This document shows positions 25,089 through 35,141 of a DNA stretch of 64,000 nucleotides, piece by piece (the first letter of the stretch is position 1; every line of letters starts with the position of its first letter). Position numbers and translations under genes: made by a program. Location: positions 1-64,000 of the forward strand of contig JADCRZ010000013.1 of the NCBI GenBank assembly GCA_015069695.1, read 5' to 3'. This stretch comes from Williamsia sp. (GTDB lineage Bacteria; Bacteroidota; Bacteroidia; Chitinophagales; Chitinophagaceae). A model generated the notes under the pieces. The model had not been told where the DNA came from. It did not search any database and saw only the letters and a list, made by a program, of their open reading frames with translations.

Positions 25089-27944
25089 ATGCGGAAGGTT
25101 TACGCTAGAAGGGCAGTCCTGTTTCTGGCCGCTGCCTGGTTACAGGTTGCTTCATTGTATGCACAGACAAATGATACCGTAGCCATTGGTGCAAAGACAG
25201 CTTTTACCCCTTCCTTGTTAAGAACACCCGATACGATACCCATCTTATTTGGTGAACAGCCCAAAAACAAGTTGCTTCAATCGGTCGGTACTGTTTATAC
25301 CCATCAATTGCTGACCACGCCCAGTCCGCAGTTTTTACAGGCCTTGCCCGGCAGACTGGCCGGGCTGAACATCGGATTTACGGGTGGGGGTCCGGGGTTG
25401 GACGGAAATGGAATGAGCTATAATATCCGGGGTGCAAGGGCACAGATTATTTTGATTGATGGTGTTGAAAGAGGTTATTTGTCGCTTGACCCTGAGCAGA
25501 TTGAATCTATTTCGGTTTTAAAGGATGCTTTGTCAACTGTGTTGCTTGGCCAGCGATCTTCTTACGGCGTTCTTTATATCCGGACCAAAAAAGGCGATGT
25601 AGGAAAGCCCCGGATCTCCTTTACTGCGCAATCGGGTTTTGAAACGCCTGCTGCCTTGCCAAAGCCCCTGCCTGCATGGCAATACGCTACATTGTACAAC
25701 GAGGCCAGGCAAAACGATGTGGGGGCTAGCCCTGTAACACCCGTATATTCAGCTGCGCAGATAGCTGCTTACAAAAACCACACAGACCCTTATGCGTATC
25801 CGGATGTTGACTGGTACAATACAGTCCTGAATAAACAGGCTGGCATGAGCCGGTACAATTTTAATATCCAGGGCAGCGGCAAGGGCTTCCGCTATTTTGT
25901 CGACCTGGACAACCTGAAGGAAAAAGGGCTTTTTAAAACAACTGGCAACAACAATTACAACACCAATTCGCAGTTAGACCGCTACCTGCTTCGCTCGAAC
26001 CTGGGCGTGGATGTTACACCAACTACGTTTGTCCAGCTCAACCTGTTCGGCCGGTTTCAGCGGTATAACCAGCCGGGTGGTGGCGTGAGCGGGGTACTTA
26101 CTTCCTTGTTAAACACACCGCAATTGGCCTACCCGGTCTATAATCCAAATGGAACTTATGGAGGCACCAATGCCTATGGGGGCAATGTGAATATTTACGG
26201 ACAAACCGTATCCAGGGGCTACCAGTTCCAGGATGTGAGGGACATAGCAGTAGACCTGGATGCTACCCAGAAGCTGGATGTGTTAACCAAAGGACTTTAT
26301 GTGAAAGCCCGCGCCTCCAATAACAATACGGCCTATTACACAACAAACCGGGCAAAAGATTTTGAAGTTTATCAGTTTTCCAACAACAACTATACAAAAT
26401 ACGGGAACACAACGGAGCAAACAACGACCGGCACGCCGAATGAACGGTCGCGCATCGTATACCTGGAAGGATCAGCTGGTTATGATAGAGCTTTTGGCAA
26501 GCATGCTATCAACGCATTAGCCCTTGCTACGCAACAAAGCCGGCTCTTGTTCAACTCGACCAATCTTCCGGAAAACTACACAGCTTACGCCGGTAAGCTG
26601 AACTACAGCTTCGACGATAAGTACATAGCGGAAGGCGCTGTAAGCCGGGGCGGCTACAACTGGCTGGCACCGTCCAGGCGCTGGGCTACCTACTGGGCGG
26701 CAGGGCTGGGATGGAACCTGCACAAGGAAGCGTTTATCAGCAATCACCTGAAGTGGATCAGCAACCTGAAGCTGCGTGCCAATTATGGCCTTACCGGACA
26801 GGTCAATGCGGGTTATTTTTCCTACATACAAACATATTTCAACAACATCACCAACACAAACAATGCCGTAGCTTACTGGTATGGTCCGGGTTCATCGCTG
26901 GAAAGAAGCACGGGGGAAAATCCGATTTCCAATCCCAGCCTCGGACCTGAAAAAGCAAAGAAGCTGGACGCCGGAATTGATGCGGGATTCTGGCAAAACA
27001 GGCTGACCATCACAGCTGATTATTTCTACAACAAATTCTACGACCTGGTTGCCACGCCCAACCTGACAACTGCTGTTTTTGGTGCCGGCTACCCGCTGCA
27101 GAACTACCAGAAGTTCAACTATTGGGGTACGGAGCTCACGGCAACCTGGCAGGATAAATGGAAGGGCCTCTCTTACTACATCACTGCAAACTTCTCGTTG
27201 GTGCAGTCGAAAGTGGTGTACAATGCTGAACTGCCCAGGAAGTATGACTATCAGATCGTCACCGGACAGCCGGTGGGATTGCAGTACGGTTATACGGCTA
27301 CAGGCTTGTTTAAAACGTATGCAGAAATCAATGATCCCAATACGGCTGTATTGCCTTCCGCACCAAAATCTTCCCTGCGGCCGGGTGATATCCGCTATCA
27401 AGATAGAAACAGCGATGGCATCATAGATGCAAATGACCAGGGGCCGATTGGCAATGCAAAGCCGGCTGTTTACTATGGCACAACCCTTGGCTTCAGCATC
27501 CGGGGATTTGATTTCAGCGCACTCGTACAAGGTACACTGAACCGGCAAAGCTATATCAGCGGCGATTTTATGAATGGCTTTGGCAACAACGGAAATTATA
27601 CCGCTTATGCGTACAACCTGGGCCGCTTTACAGAAGCTACAGCCGCCACTGCCACACAGCCGCGGGTTTGGCTGGGAACCAATACAAACAATTCGCAGAC
27701 TTCCTCCTTCTGGTTGCAGAACAATGATTTTGTCCGGCTTAAAAACCTGGAGATCGGCTATACATTACCGGGAAAATTATCCCGTAAGATCGGCCTTCCT
27801 TCTGTACGGTTGTTTTCAAACGGCCTGAACTTGTTTACCCACGCGGAGATACACAAAATACGCAAGGACATGGACCCGGAATCCTGGGGTGCTTCTTATC
27901 CGATCATGAAAGTGGTCAACTTCGGTGTCAACGTAAAATTCTAA
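25089..27944 (+). CDS. SusC-like TonB-linked transporter lacking the usual N-terminal regulatory-like domain
   Basis: Outer-membrane TonB-dependent transporter of 951 residues, first of two SusC genes in the HTCS-linked PUL. The signal peptide ends near ASLYAQ. Where most SusC proteins have a carboxypeptidase-regulatory-like domain with a GxVxD-type start and the VVxGYG box, this one has about 60 residues of unrelated sequence (TNDTVAIGAKTAFTPSLLR onward) leading straight to a divergent plug: LQALPGRLAGLNIGF, IRGARAQIILIDGVERG, ISVLKDALSTVLLGQRSSYG. The barrel ends in VNFGVNVKF with C-terminal Phe. Its SusD partner follows after 20 bp. It is shorter than the second SusC of the locus (1026 residues), consistent with the missing domain. 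Confidence 0.93.
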   Translation: MRKVYARRAVLFLAAAWLQVASLYAQTNDTVAIGAKTAFTPSLLRTPDTIPILFGEQPKNKLLQSVGTVYTHQLLTTPSPQFLQALPGRLAGLNIGFTGGGPGLDGNGMSYNIRGARAQIILIDGVERGYLSLDPEQIESISVLKDALSTVLLGQRSSYGVLYIRTKKGDVGKPRISFTAQSGFETPAALPKPLPAWQYATLYNEARQNDVGASPVTPVYSAAQIAAYKNHTDPYAYPDVDWYNTVLNKQAGMSRYNFNIQGSGKGFRYFVDLDNLKEKGLFKTTGNNNYNTNSQLDRYLLRSNLGVDVTPTTFVQLNLFGRFQRYNQPGGGVSGVLTSLLNTPQLAYPVYNPNGTYGGTNAYGGNVNIYGQTVSRGYQFQDVRDIAVDLDATQKLDVLTKGLYVKARASNNNTAYYTTNRAKDFEVYQFSNNNYTKYGNTTEQTTTGTPNERSRIVYLEGSAGYDRAFGKHAINALALATQQSRLLFNSTNLPENYTAYAGKLNYSFDDKYIAEGAVSRGGYNWLAPSRRWATYWAAGLGWNLHKEAFISNHLKWISNLKLRANYGLTGQVNAGYFSYIQTYFNNITNTNNAVAYWYGPGSSLERSTGENPISNPSLGPEKAKKLDAGIDAGFWQNRLTITADYFYNKFYDLVATPNLTTAVFGAGYPLQNYQKFNYWGTELTATWQDKWKGLSYYITANFSLVQSKVVYNAELPRKYDYQIVTGQPVGLQYGYTATGLFKTYAEINDPNTAVLPSAPKSSLRPGDIRYQDRNSDGIIDANDQGPIGNAKPAVYYGTTLGFSIRGFDFSALVQGTLNRQSYISGDFMNGFGNNGNYTAYAYNLGRFTEATAATATQPRVWLGTNTNNSQTSSFWLQNNDFVRLKNLEIGYTLPGKLSRKIGLPSVRLFSNGLNLFTHAEIHKIRKDMDPESWGASYPIMKVVNFGVNVKF

Positions 27945-27964
27945 ACACTCATATCTCCTGTTGC

Positions 27965-29692
27965 ATGAAACAATATAGAAATTATTTTTTTGCAGGGCTG
28001 CTGATCCTATTGACTGCATCAGCCTGTAAAAAGACCTTTGAAGACAAACCGCTGGAACTGCTCACCATCGATTATATTTTTGATGCAAACGACCCTTCGG
28101 GTGACCAGGCAAGCAAATGGTTGTCCTATATCTATTCAAGGATCCAGACCGGTTATTCCCGGCTGAACAGCGTTCCGCTGGAATGCGCTTCAGATGATGC
28201 CGTGCCCAGCCTGAACGGGAGCGGCACCTGGAATGTGATCCGCGGCGGCTACAGTCCGGTTTCAACCTTTGATGATAACTGGGGCAACTGTTACAACGCC
28301 ATCCGGGAAGCAAATGTTTTTCTGGGCAATTACCAGAAAGTGCCCTGGGCCGATTCTTCGCGCAAAGTGTGGTTTCCAAATGAAGCCAGGGCATTAAGGG
28401 CTTATTTTTATTATGAATTGATCAGGCGCTATGGCGGTGTGCCGCTTGTCGGAAACAAGGTCTATGACCCCAATGATCCTGAACTGCTTCAGTTAAAGCG
28501 CAACTCTTTTGAAGAATGCGTGAACTACATCAACTCAGAGCTGGACATCGTCAAGGACAGCCTTCGTCCGGATGCCTCCATTGCCAACAGAACAACGGAC
28601 GCCGACTTTGGCCGGATGCGGAAGAGCATTGCACTGGCATTAAAAGCCAAAGTTTTATTGCTCGCTGCAAGTCCGCTGTTCAATGCATCGTCAACGCCAG
28701 ACAAGCTTTACACCGGTTATGCGGCTTACAACCAGGAACGCTGGAAAGCGGCGGCTGATGCGGCCAAAGCCCTGATGGACCTGGGCATCTATGACCTGGA
28801 AGCAAATCCTTACACACTGGTTCTCCAGCGGGCCAACCGGGAACACATCTTTTTCAAGATGAGCGATTCACGCATCGACAATGTGTATTCCTATTATATG
28901 TCGCCCGTAGGGTACAGTCCGGCCAGCCGCCAGAGTGAAGGCCGGGTAAGTCCTACCCAGGAATTTGTAGATGCCTTCCCCATGCGAAACGGCAAAGCCA
29001 TCACCGATCCCGCATCGGGTTACAATCCTGCCAATCCTTATGCAAACAGGGATCCGCGCCTGGAAAGAACGGTATTTTACAACGGTGCCAAATGGCTGCA
29101 AAGAGCCATTGAAACATTTGAAGGCGGCAAAGACAAACCAAACAATGCCACGATCGCTCCGAACCAGACGCAGACAGGATATTATGCCAAGAAATTTTGC
29201 GCCAACGACAGCAGCAATACAACCTATACTACCACGATCTACCGCGACAATGGTTTTGTTCCTGCCTGGTGCATCATCCGGTATGCAGACATCCTGCTGA
29301 TGTATGCGGAAGCAAGAAATGAATACAGTGGTCCCGATGCTTCCGTTTATAGTGCGGTAGAAAAGATCCGGCAAAGGGCCGGTCTCTCTCCGTTTGCGCT
29401 CGCGGCCGGACTGTCGCAGGCGCAGATGAGAGACGTGATCCGCAACGAACGCCGCATTGAGCTGGCGTTTGAAGAGCAGCGGTTCTGGGACATCCGCCGC
29501 TGGAAGATCGCCAAAGCCGTTTACAGCACAACGCTCCATGGTGTAACCATCACCAGGAATGCAAATGGCACATTCACCTACACACCCAAAGATGTAGTGA
29601 CGCCTTATTTCACAGATGCCATGTACCTGTTCCCGGTCGCTTTAAAAGAAACCCAGGTTAACCCGGGTATCAGCCAGAATCCCGGCTATTGA
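27965..29692 (+). CDS. SusD/RagB family lipoprotein (first pair)
   Basis: Surface glycan-binding lipoprotein of 575 residues with lipobox TASAC (Cys21) followed by KKTFEDKPLELL. The SusD signatures are ARALRAYFYYELIRRYGGVPLVG, FEECVNYINSELD, RYADILLMYAEARNEY, RNERRIELAFEEQRFWDIRRWK and a C-terminal NPGISQNPGY. It clearly resembles the second SusD of this locus (shared FEECVNYI, NPGY end), so the two pairs probably arose by duplication. It sits 20 bp after its SusC and 27 bp before the next one, well inside one transcription unit. Confidence 0.95.
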   Translation: MKQYRNYFFAGLLILLTASACKKTFEDKPLELLTIDYIFDANDPSGDQASKWLSYIYSRIQTGYSRLNSVPLECASDDAVPSLNGSGTWNVIRGGYSPVSTFDDNWGNCYNAIREANVFLGNYQKVPWADSSRKVWFPNEARALRAYFYYELIRRYGGVPLVGNKVYDPNDPELLQLKRNSFEECVNYINSELDIVKDSLRPDASIANRTTDADFGRMRKSIALALKAKVLLLAASPLFNASSTPDKLYTGYAAYNQERWKAAADAAKALMDLGIYDLEANPYTLVLQRANREHIFFKMSDSRIDNVYSYYMSPVGYSPASRQSEGRVSPTQEFVDAFPMRNGKAITDPASGYNPANPYANRDPRLERTVFYNGAKWLQRAIETFEGGKDKPNNATIAPNQTQTGYYAKKFCANDSSNTTYTTTIYRDNGFVPAWCIIRYADILLMYAEARNEYSGPDASVYSAVEKIRQRAGLSPFALAAGLSQAQMRDVIRNERRIELAFEEQRFWDIRRWKIAKAVYSTTLHGVTITRNANGTFTYTPKDVVTPYFTDAMYLFPVALKETQVNPGISQNPGY

Positions 29693-29719
29693 TCTTATTC
29701 ACCATCACAAAAAATCAGC

Positions 29720-32700
29720 ATGAAAATACCCGTAATCATCCTTGTGTTGCTCTCACTGTGGGGAACAACTTCATTGTTCGCACAGGGCAGGGCGGTCAGA
29801 GGGCAGGTGCTCAATGAAAAAAAGGAGCCTGTCGGAGGTGCCACAGTTGCAGAAAAAGGCAATGAAGCCAATGCCACCAATACCGATGCACAAGGCAATT
29901 TTATTTTACAATTGAAGGGCAACAGCAACCAGGTAACCGTCAGCAATGTGGGCTATGCATCCGGTACTGTAAACGTGGGCAACCGGAATGCTGTTGTGGT
30001 TAACCTTGCTATAGATACAAAGGGTTTGGAAGATGTTGTTGTGGTCGGGTTTGGCCGTCAGAAAAGGATCACCAGCACAGGTGCTGTAAGCTCTATCAAA
30101 GGGGAGGAAATCAAAACAGTGCCAACAGCCAGCGTTCAAAATACGCTGGTTGGCCGCCTGCCGGGATTTTTCTCGCAGCAAAGAAGCGGACAGCCGGGAG
30201 CCGATGCCGCCGACTTCTTTATCCGGGGTGTTAACTCCCTCAATGGAGACAACAGGCCCCTGATTATTGTGGATGATATTGAATACGATTACACCCAGCT
30301 TTCGCAGCTGAACGCTACTGAGATCGAATCTATCTCGATCCTGAAAGATGCTGCTACTACATCTATCTACGGGTTAAAAGGAGCAAATGGTGTGTTGGTG
30401 GTTACAACCACAAGAGGGAGGATCGGCAAGCCAAAAATAAACGTAACCACCGAAGCCGGTATCAACAAGGTGATCAGAATGCCGACCTTTTTAGATGCCT
30501 ACACAACAGCCCAGTTGCGGAACGAAGCCACCATCAACGATGCATACGGTCAATCACAAACACCCGTGCTGCCGTTTACGCCGGACGACCTGCAAAAGTT
30601 TAAAGACGGATCCGATCCTTATGGCCATCCGAATGTAAATTGGGTAGATGCATTGCTGAACAAAACGTCCACGCAAAGCAGGTACAATATGGATGTGAGC
30701 GGTGGCAATCAACTGGTGAAGTATTATACCTCCCTGGGTTTGTATTCGCAAAATGGTATCCTGAAAGAATTTAAACCTGTTGGCGATTATGTAAATACAG
30801 ATTATTTCTACAAGCGGATCAATTACCGGTCAAACCTGGACATCACACCTACCAAAACACTCAAGATCCGTTTTGATATAAACGGCCGTTTTGAAACCAT
30901 CAACAACCCGGGCGGTGTAGTGGAAGGCAATGGCTTGTTCTACGAGATCAGCGCTTTCCGGTATCTGGCCCCGTATGCGATGCCACTGGTGAATCCCAAT
31001 GGCACCTATGGCTATGCTTCGCATGTAGGTGCGGTAACTACAACAGGTGCCATCAATCCCATTTACCGGCTGGCCAATGGCGGATACAAAAGAAACTTCA
31101 ACAACAATTACAACATCGTAGCAGGTGCCGATCAAAAACTGGATTTTATTGCAACGGGTCTGTCTGCAAAGGTCAATGTTTCGTACGCAGGCAACAACAA
31201 TGAAAGCCGCAGCCTTACCCGGAGCGGACTGCCTTCTTATAAATACACGCCGGCAACAAACAGTTATGCTATCAGAAATTCAGGTGAATACCGCACACCG
31301 GCGTACGGGGTAGCAGTTTCCAACAGCGCTTTCAATTCCACCACGATCCTGCAAGCCTCCTTGAATTACGATCGCACATTCAACGGGCATCATTTTACCG
31401 GGCTCCTGTTGTTGAACCAGCGCAATTATATCAATGGCGGCGCCATTCCTGTAAACTACAGGGGTACTACCGGAAGACTGGATTATGATTTCAAACGCAA
31501 GTACCTGATCGGTATAACGGTGGCGCGCAACGGCAATGACCTGTTCAGAAAAGAAAACCGGTATGGCGTTTTCCCGGCCATTTCCTGGGGATACAATCTT
31601 TCCGAAGAGCCTTTCTTCAAGCAACTCTTTCCCTTTATCGACCTGTTCAAGATCCGGGGTTCATACGGTTTGGTAGGGTCTGATGCAAGCTATCCGGGTA
31701 CGGTAACTTCTGTGATCCAGTATGCCACGACCGGCTCGAACTATTACGGAAGTACAACGGTGGAAGGGGCGTTGGTAAACCCGGATGTTACCTGGGAAAA
31801 GGAAAGAAAAACAGACCTGGGGATCGAGGCCAATCTCCTGCAAGGCAAGGTCACGTTGAGCGGCAGCTATTTTTACAATTACCGCTACGACCAGCTCATC
31901 GCACAGGGAGATGTTCCACTGGCGATCGGGCAGGTTTTGCCAAACAAGAACATTGGTAAAACAGAGAACAGCGGGTTTGATGGTGTGATAACGTATAAGA
32001 ACAGACGTGGAAAATTCAACTACTCGATCAGCGCCAATGCCTCCTATGCGGTGAACCGGATCATCTACGTGAGTGAAGCGCCTGATTATCCTTACCAGGC
32101 AAGAACCGGTAGTTCATTGGGACTTACATTGGGCTATCACAATCTTGGCTTTTACCAATTGAGTGATTTCGGACCAGACGGGAAAGTGAAAAAAGGGATT
32201 GCTGCGCCCACCTGGAGCGTCATCCAGCCCGGCGACCTGAAATATGCAGACCTGAATGGAGACGGAATTATTTCTGATGCAGACAGGACATACTTATCAA
32301 AACCCAACCTGCCTACGACCAACCTCGGTGCGGAATTTACCGTAGGGTACAATGGCATTACGTTGCGGGCCTTGGTACAAAGCGCCCTGGGGTATGCCGT
32401 ACAGGTAACAGCGGAAGGGGCAGGTGACGCTTTCAATGGCAATCTGCGGCCCTGGAACCTGGAACGCTGGACACCCGCAACGGCAGCCACAGCTACTTAT
32501 CCCCGCATAGGACTGAACACAAACGTCAATAACATCTCTTACCTAACAACATCCGACTTCTGGTTTGTAAACGCGAGCTATGTCAGGTTGAAGTCGCTGG
32601 AAGCGGCTTATCAGATACCGGCATCGTGGTTACAGGGAACAAGGGTTGTTCAGAATGCAAGGGTGTATGTTTCTGCGTACAACCTGCTCACCATTCAAAA

Positions 32701-32800
32701 TCTGGGGCCATTTCAACAGGATGCAGAAATCGCGAGTGGTGTAGGAAATGCCTATCCCAATACATCCAATTTCAACATCGGCCTGCAAGTTGGTTTTTAA
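29720..32800 (+). CDS. SusC/RagA-like TonB-linked outer membrane transporter (second pair)
   Basis: Outer-membrane importer of 1026 residues. The signal peptide ends at LFAQ (about residue 22). A complete carboxypeptidase-regulatory-like domain follows (AVRGQVLNEKKEPVGGATV, NVGYASGTVNVGN), then the VVVGFGRQKRITSTGAV box and the plug with LVGRLPGFFSQQ, IIVDDIEYDY and ISILKDAATTSIYGLKGANG. The barrel ends in FNIGLQVGF. This is the canonical SusC of the locus, in contrast to the shortened one at 25089. Its SusD partner begins 20 bp downstream. Confidence 0.95.
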   Translation: MKIPVIILVLLSLWGTTSLFAQGRAVRGQVLNEKKEPVGGATVAEKGNEANATNTDAQGNFILQLKGNSNQVTVSNVGYASGTVNVGNRNAVVVNLAIDTKGLEDVVVVGFGRQKRITSTGAVSSIKGEEIKTVPTASVQNTLVGRLPGFFSQQRSGQPGADAADFFIRGVNSLNGDNRPLIIVDDIEYDYTQLSQLNATEIESISILKDAATTSIYGLKGANGVLVVTTTRGRIGKPKINVTTEAGINKVIRMPTFLDAYTTAQLRNEATINDAYGQSQTPVLPFTPDDLQKFKDGSDPYGHPNVNWVDALLNKTSTQSRYNMDVSGGNQLVKYYTSLGLYSQNGILKEFKPVGDYVNTDYFYKRINYRSNLDITPTKTLKIRFDINGRFETINNPGGVVEGNGLFYEISAFRYLAPYAMPLVNPNGTYGYASHVGAVTTTGAINPIYRLANGGYKRNFNNNYNIVAGADQKLDFIATGLSAKVNVSYAGNNNESRSLTRSGLPSYKYTPATNSYAIRNSGEYRTPAYGVAVSNSAFNSTTILQASLNYDRTFNGHHFTGLLLLNQRNYINGGAIPVNYRGTTGRLDYDFKRKYLIGITVARNGNDLFRKENRYGVFPAISWGYNLSEEPFFKQLFPFIDLFKIRGSYGLVGSDASYPGTVTSVIQYATTGSNYYGSTTVEGALVNPDVTWEKERKTDLGIEANLLQGKVTLSGSYFYNYRYDQLIAQGDVPLAIGQVLPNKNIGKTENSGFDGVITYKNRRGKFNYSISANASYAVNRIIYVSEAPDYPYQARTGSSLGLTLGYHNLGFYQLSDFGPDGKVKKGIAAPTWSVIQPGDLKYADLNGDGIISDADRTYLSKPNLPTTNLGAEFTVGYNGITLRALVQSALGYAVQVTAEGAGDAFNGNLRPWNLERWTPATAATATYPRIGLNTNVNNISYLTTSDFWFVNASYVRLKSLEAAYQIPASWLQGTRVVQNARVYVSAYNLLTIQNLGPFQQDAEIASGVGNAYPNTSNFNIGLQVGF

Positions 32801-32820
32801 CACGCAAGCAAAACAGTCAA

Positions 32821-34599
32821 ATGAACTGCAAAAAATATAAGAATCGCTATCCGGTACTACTGGCTTTGCTGGCCTGTTTTGTTATGGGCTGCAAAAAAGA
32901 TTTCCTGGACCAGAAAACTTTATCAGCCGTTGATGAAACAGCTGTGTTCAGAGACAGCACCAAGTCACTGGGAATGATCAACAACATCTATTCCAACATC
33001 GGCATATCCTTTAATGCAAGAAGGTTCTCCAACACAGGCCTGGACGCAGCCTGCGACGAATCGGAACCCATCAGCGACCCGACCATCTACACCTACCGGA
33101 TCTCAAGCGGTGGTGTGAATGCGAGCAATGCCGATAAGGGGCTTTGGACAACCGTATACCAGATGATACGAAGCGCCAATATTTTTCTGAAAAACAGGGA
33201 CAGCATACCTGTCAGGGCCTCAACCCGGGATTACTGGACAGGACAAGTGAGATTTTTAAGAGCGTGGTACTTGTTCACCCTGCTCAAGCATTGCGGAGGC
33301 ATTCCCTTGATCGGGGACAAAATATTTGGTGATGATGAAAAGATCGATGTTCCGCGCAGCTCATTTGAAGAATGCGTGAACTACATCACGGGCGAACTGG
33401 ATGCTGCTGCTGCGTTGCTGCCGGCATCTTACGCAACAGGCGATGTGAACCAGTTAAGAGTAACGAGGGGATCAGCCCTGGCTGTGAAAGCAAGGCTGTT
33501 GCTGTATGCGGCAAGTCCTCTTTTTAATAGTGGTGCAAGAAGTGATGACCCGAATCACTTCATTAGCTATGCTGCTGCTGATAATGAACGGTGGAAAAAA
33601 GCTGCGGATGCAGCAAAAGCCGTGATCGGATTAGGGGTGTACAGTTTATATACATCATCTGCAACGCCTTTGTATACTCTTTTCCTGCAGAATACACCGG
33701 TGCCTGAGCATGTGCTGGTATATTGGCAACCTGTTACAACTGCCAACAACATCTATGTAGAAAACAGCGCCAATCCGCAATCCCGGAGCACGGTCAATGG
33801 ATATGTAGGTGCCAAATATTTTCCTACGCAGGAGCTGGTAGATGAATTTGACATGGCAAACGGACTGCGCATCCAGGATCCTGCTTCCGGGTATCCCGGC
33901 ATCGGCGACAACATGTATAAAAACCGCGATCCGCGTTTAGGGTACACCGTTCATTACAATGGTTCTATCCGGAACATGGGCTCTTTGGGAGACCAGCCGG
34001 TGAACACCTACACCGGTGTTATCCCGACAGGAAATGCAGCTGCCACCAGCGCAAGCATAGACGGGATCTACACTTCGACGGGTACAAAGACGGGCTATTT
34101 CCGTTACAAGATGTGCAACAATTTTGGTGTGTCAGGGGGAAGTGAACTGTACCGGCCCTGGGTGTTGATGCGCTATGCAGAAGTGCTCCTCAATGCAGCA
34201 GAAGCTTCCAATGAATACGCGGGCCCTTCAGCGGAAGTCTACGATTGGTTAAAGATGATCAGGAGCAGGGCTGGTATTGCAGCCGGCGCAAGTGGCTTGT
34301 ACGGTTTAAAAACGGGAATGACGAAAGATGAAATGCGGGAGGCGATCCGGCACGAACGCCGGGTTGAGCTGGCCTTTGAAGAACACCGCTACTGGGATGT
34401 CCGCCGCTGGAAAATTGCCCCGCAAACCGAGAACGCAGAAACACATGGAATGGAAATCACAAGAGGGGCTGACGGGAAATTCTCCTACCGGTTGATTGTT
34501 GTCAGAAAGCATGTCTTTACCGATGCCATGTATTTCTGGCCCATCCCGCAAAGCGAGATTGTAAAATCACCGGCCCTGAAGCAAAACCCCGGGTACTAA
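32821..34599 (+). CDS. SusD/RagB family lipoprotein (second pair)
   Basis: Surface glycan-binding lipoprotein of 592 residues. The start was set at the ATG at 32821, 20 bp after the SusC stop, because it gives a proper signal peptide with lipobox VMGC (Cys24) and KKDFLDQ. The frame is open a further 195 bases upstream, inside the SusC gene, but that stretch is only the overlap of another frame. SusD signatures: QVRFLRAWYLFTLLKHCGGIPLIG, FEECVNYITGELD, LMRYAEVLLNAAEASNEY, RHERRVELAFEEHRYWDVRRWK, and a C-terminal NPGY. It is a paralogue of the SusD at 27965. Confidence 0.95.
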   Translation: MNCKKYKNRYPVLLALLACFVMGCKKDFLDQKTLSAVDETAVFRDSTKSLGMINNIYSNIGISFNARRFSNTGLDAACDESEPISDPTIYTYRISSGGVNASNADKGLWTTVYQMIRSANIFLKNRDSIPVRASTRDYWTGQVRFLRAWYLFTLLKHCGGIPLIGDKIFGDDEKIDVPRSSFEECVNYITGELDAAAALLPASYATGDVNQLRVTRGSALAVKARLLLYAASPLFNSGARSDDPNHFISYAAADNERWKKAADAAKAVIGLGVYSLYTSSATPLYTLFLQNTPVPEHVLVYWQPVTTANNIYVENSANPQSRSTVNGYVGAKYFPTQELVDEFDMANGLRIQDPASGYPGIGDNMYKNRDPRLGYTVHYNGSIRNMGSLGDQPVNTYTGVIPTGNAAATSASIDGIYTSTGTKTGYFRYKMCNNFGVSGGSELYRPWVLMRYAEVLLNAAEASNEYAGPSAEVYDWLKMIRSRAGIAAGASGLYGLKTGMTKDEMREAIRHERRVELAFEEHRYWDVRRWKIAPQTENAETHGMEITRGADGKFSYRLIVVRKHVFTDAMYFWPIPQSEIVKSPALKQNPGY

Positions 34600-34632
34600 A
34601 ACGGAGCTTGCTCTCCTTTTAAAAATGACTAT

Positions 34633-35124
34633 ATGAAAAAATGGATCACAATACTTATCATCCTTGCCATGATTACCTGGATTGCCTGCACAAAAGGAGG
34701 AAAGCTGGAAAGGATTGCCGGTGAAAGTTATGCCGTGAATGCAACCGCCAGCAGCAAGCAGCTGGTGCCTGCCATCGATACCACGTCCACCGGAACACTG
34801 ACAGGCTTTTATGATGCGCAGGCAAACATCCTGACGTATACGATTACCTGGAATGATTTGTGGCGGGATACAAAAAAAGACACCATTGTATCTGTCAGCT
34901 TTTACGGACCTGCTACTGCAAGTGCCAACGGAACCCTGGTGAGGTCTCTGCCATTTGTAAACCTAAACAGGGCCGGAACGGTGAACCTGGGATTGGCCGG
35001 CATTACAGGATTCACCGCAGAAGAAAAGAAAAACTTCCTGGCAGGTGCTTATTATTTTACCATTGATACAAAGCGCTATCCCAATGGCATTGTCAGGGGG
35101 CAACTAACGGCAACAAAGAAATAA
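34633..35124 (+). CDS. CHRD-domain lipoprotein
   Basis: Small lipoprotein of 163 residues with lipobox TWIAC (Cys19). The remainder matches the CHRD domain (PF07452 type): LTGFYDAQANILTYTITW, VSVSFYGPA, and the ending GAYYFTIDTKRYPNGIVRGQL, which is diagnostic. CHRD domains were first described in chordin, and bacterial examples are of unknown function; an immunoglobulin-like adhesive or ligand-binding role is often assumed. Its place between the second SusD (33 bp) and the GH28-like gene (17 bp) in a PUL operon suggests an accessory surface glycan-binding role, which is inference. Confidence 0.85.
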   Translation: MKKWITILIILAMITWIACTKGGKLERIAGESYAVNATASSKQLVPAIDTTSTGTLTGFYDAQANILTYTITWNDLWRDTKKDTIVSVSFYGPATASANGTLVRSLPFVNLNRAGTVNLGLAGITGFTAEEKKNFLAGAYYFTIDTKRYPNGIVRGQLTATKK

Positions 35125-35141
35125 GGGTTTGTAGAAGAATC

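Noticed and set aside
32626-32820. Upstream extension of the second SusD gene of the HTCS-linked locus
   Set aside because: The extension lies wholly inside the SusC coding region; the ATG at 32821 gives a proper lipoprotein signal peptide.
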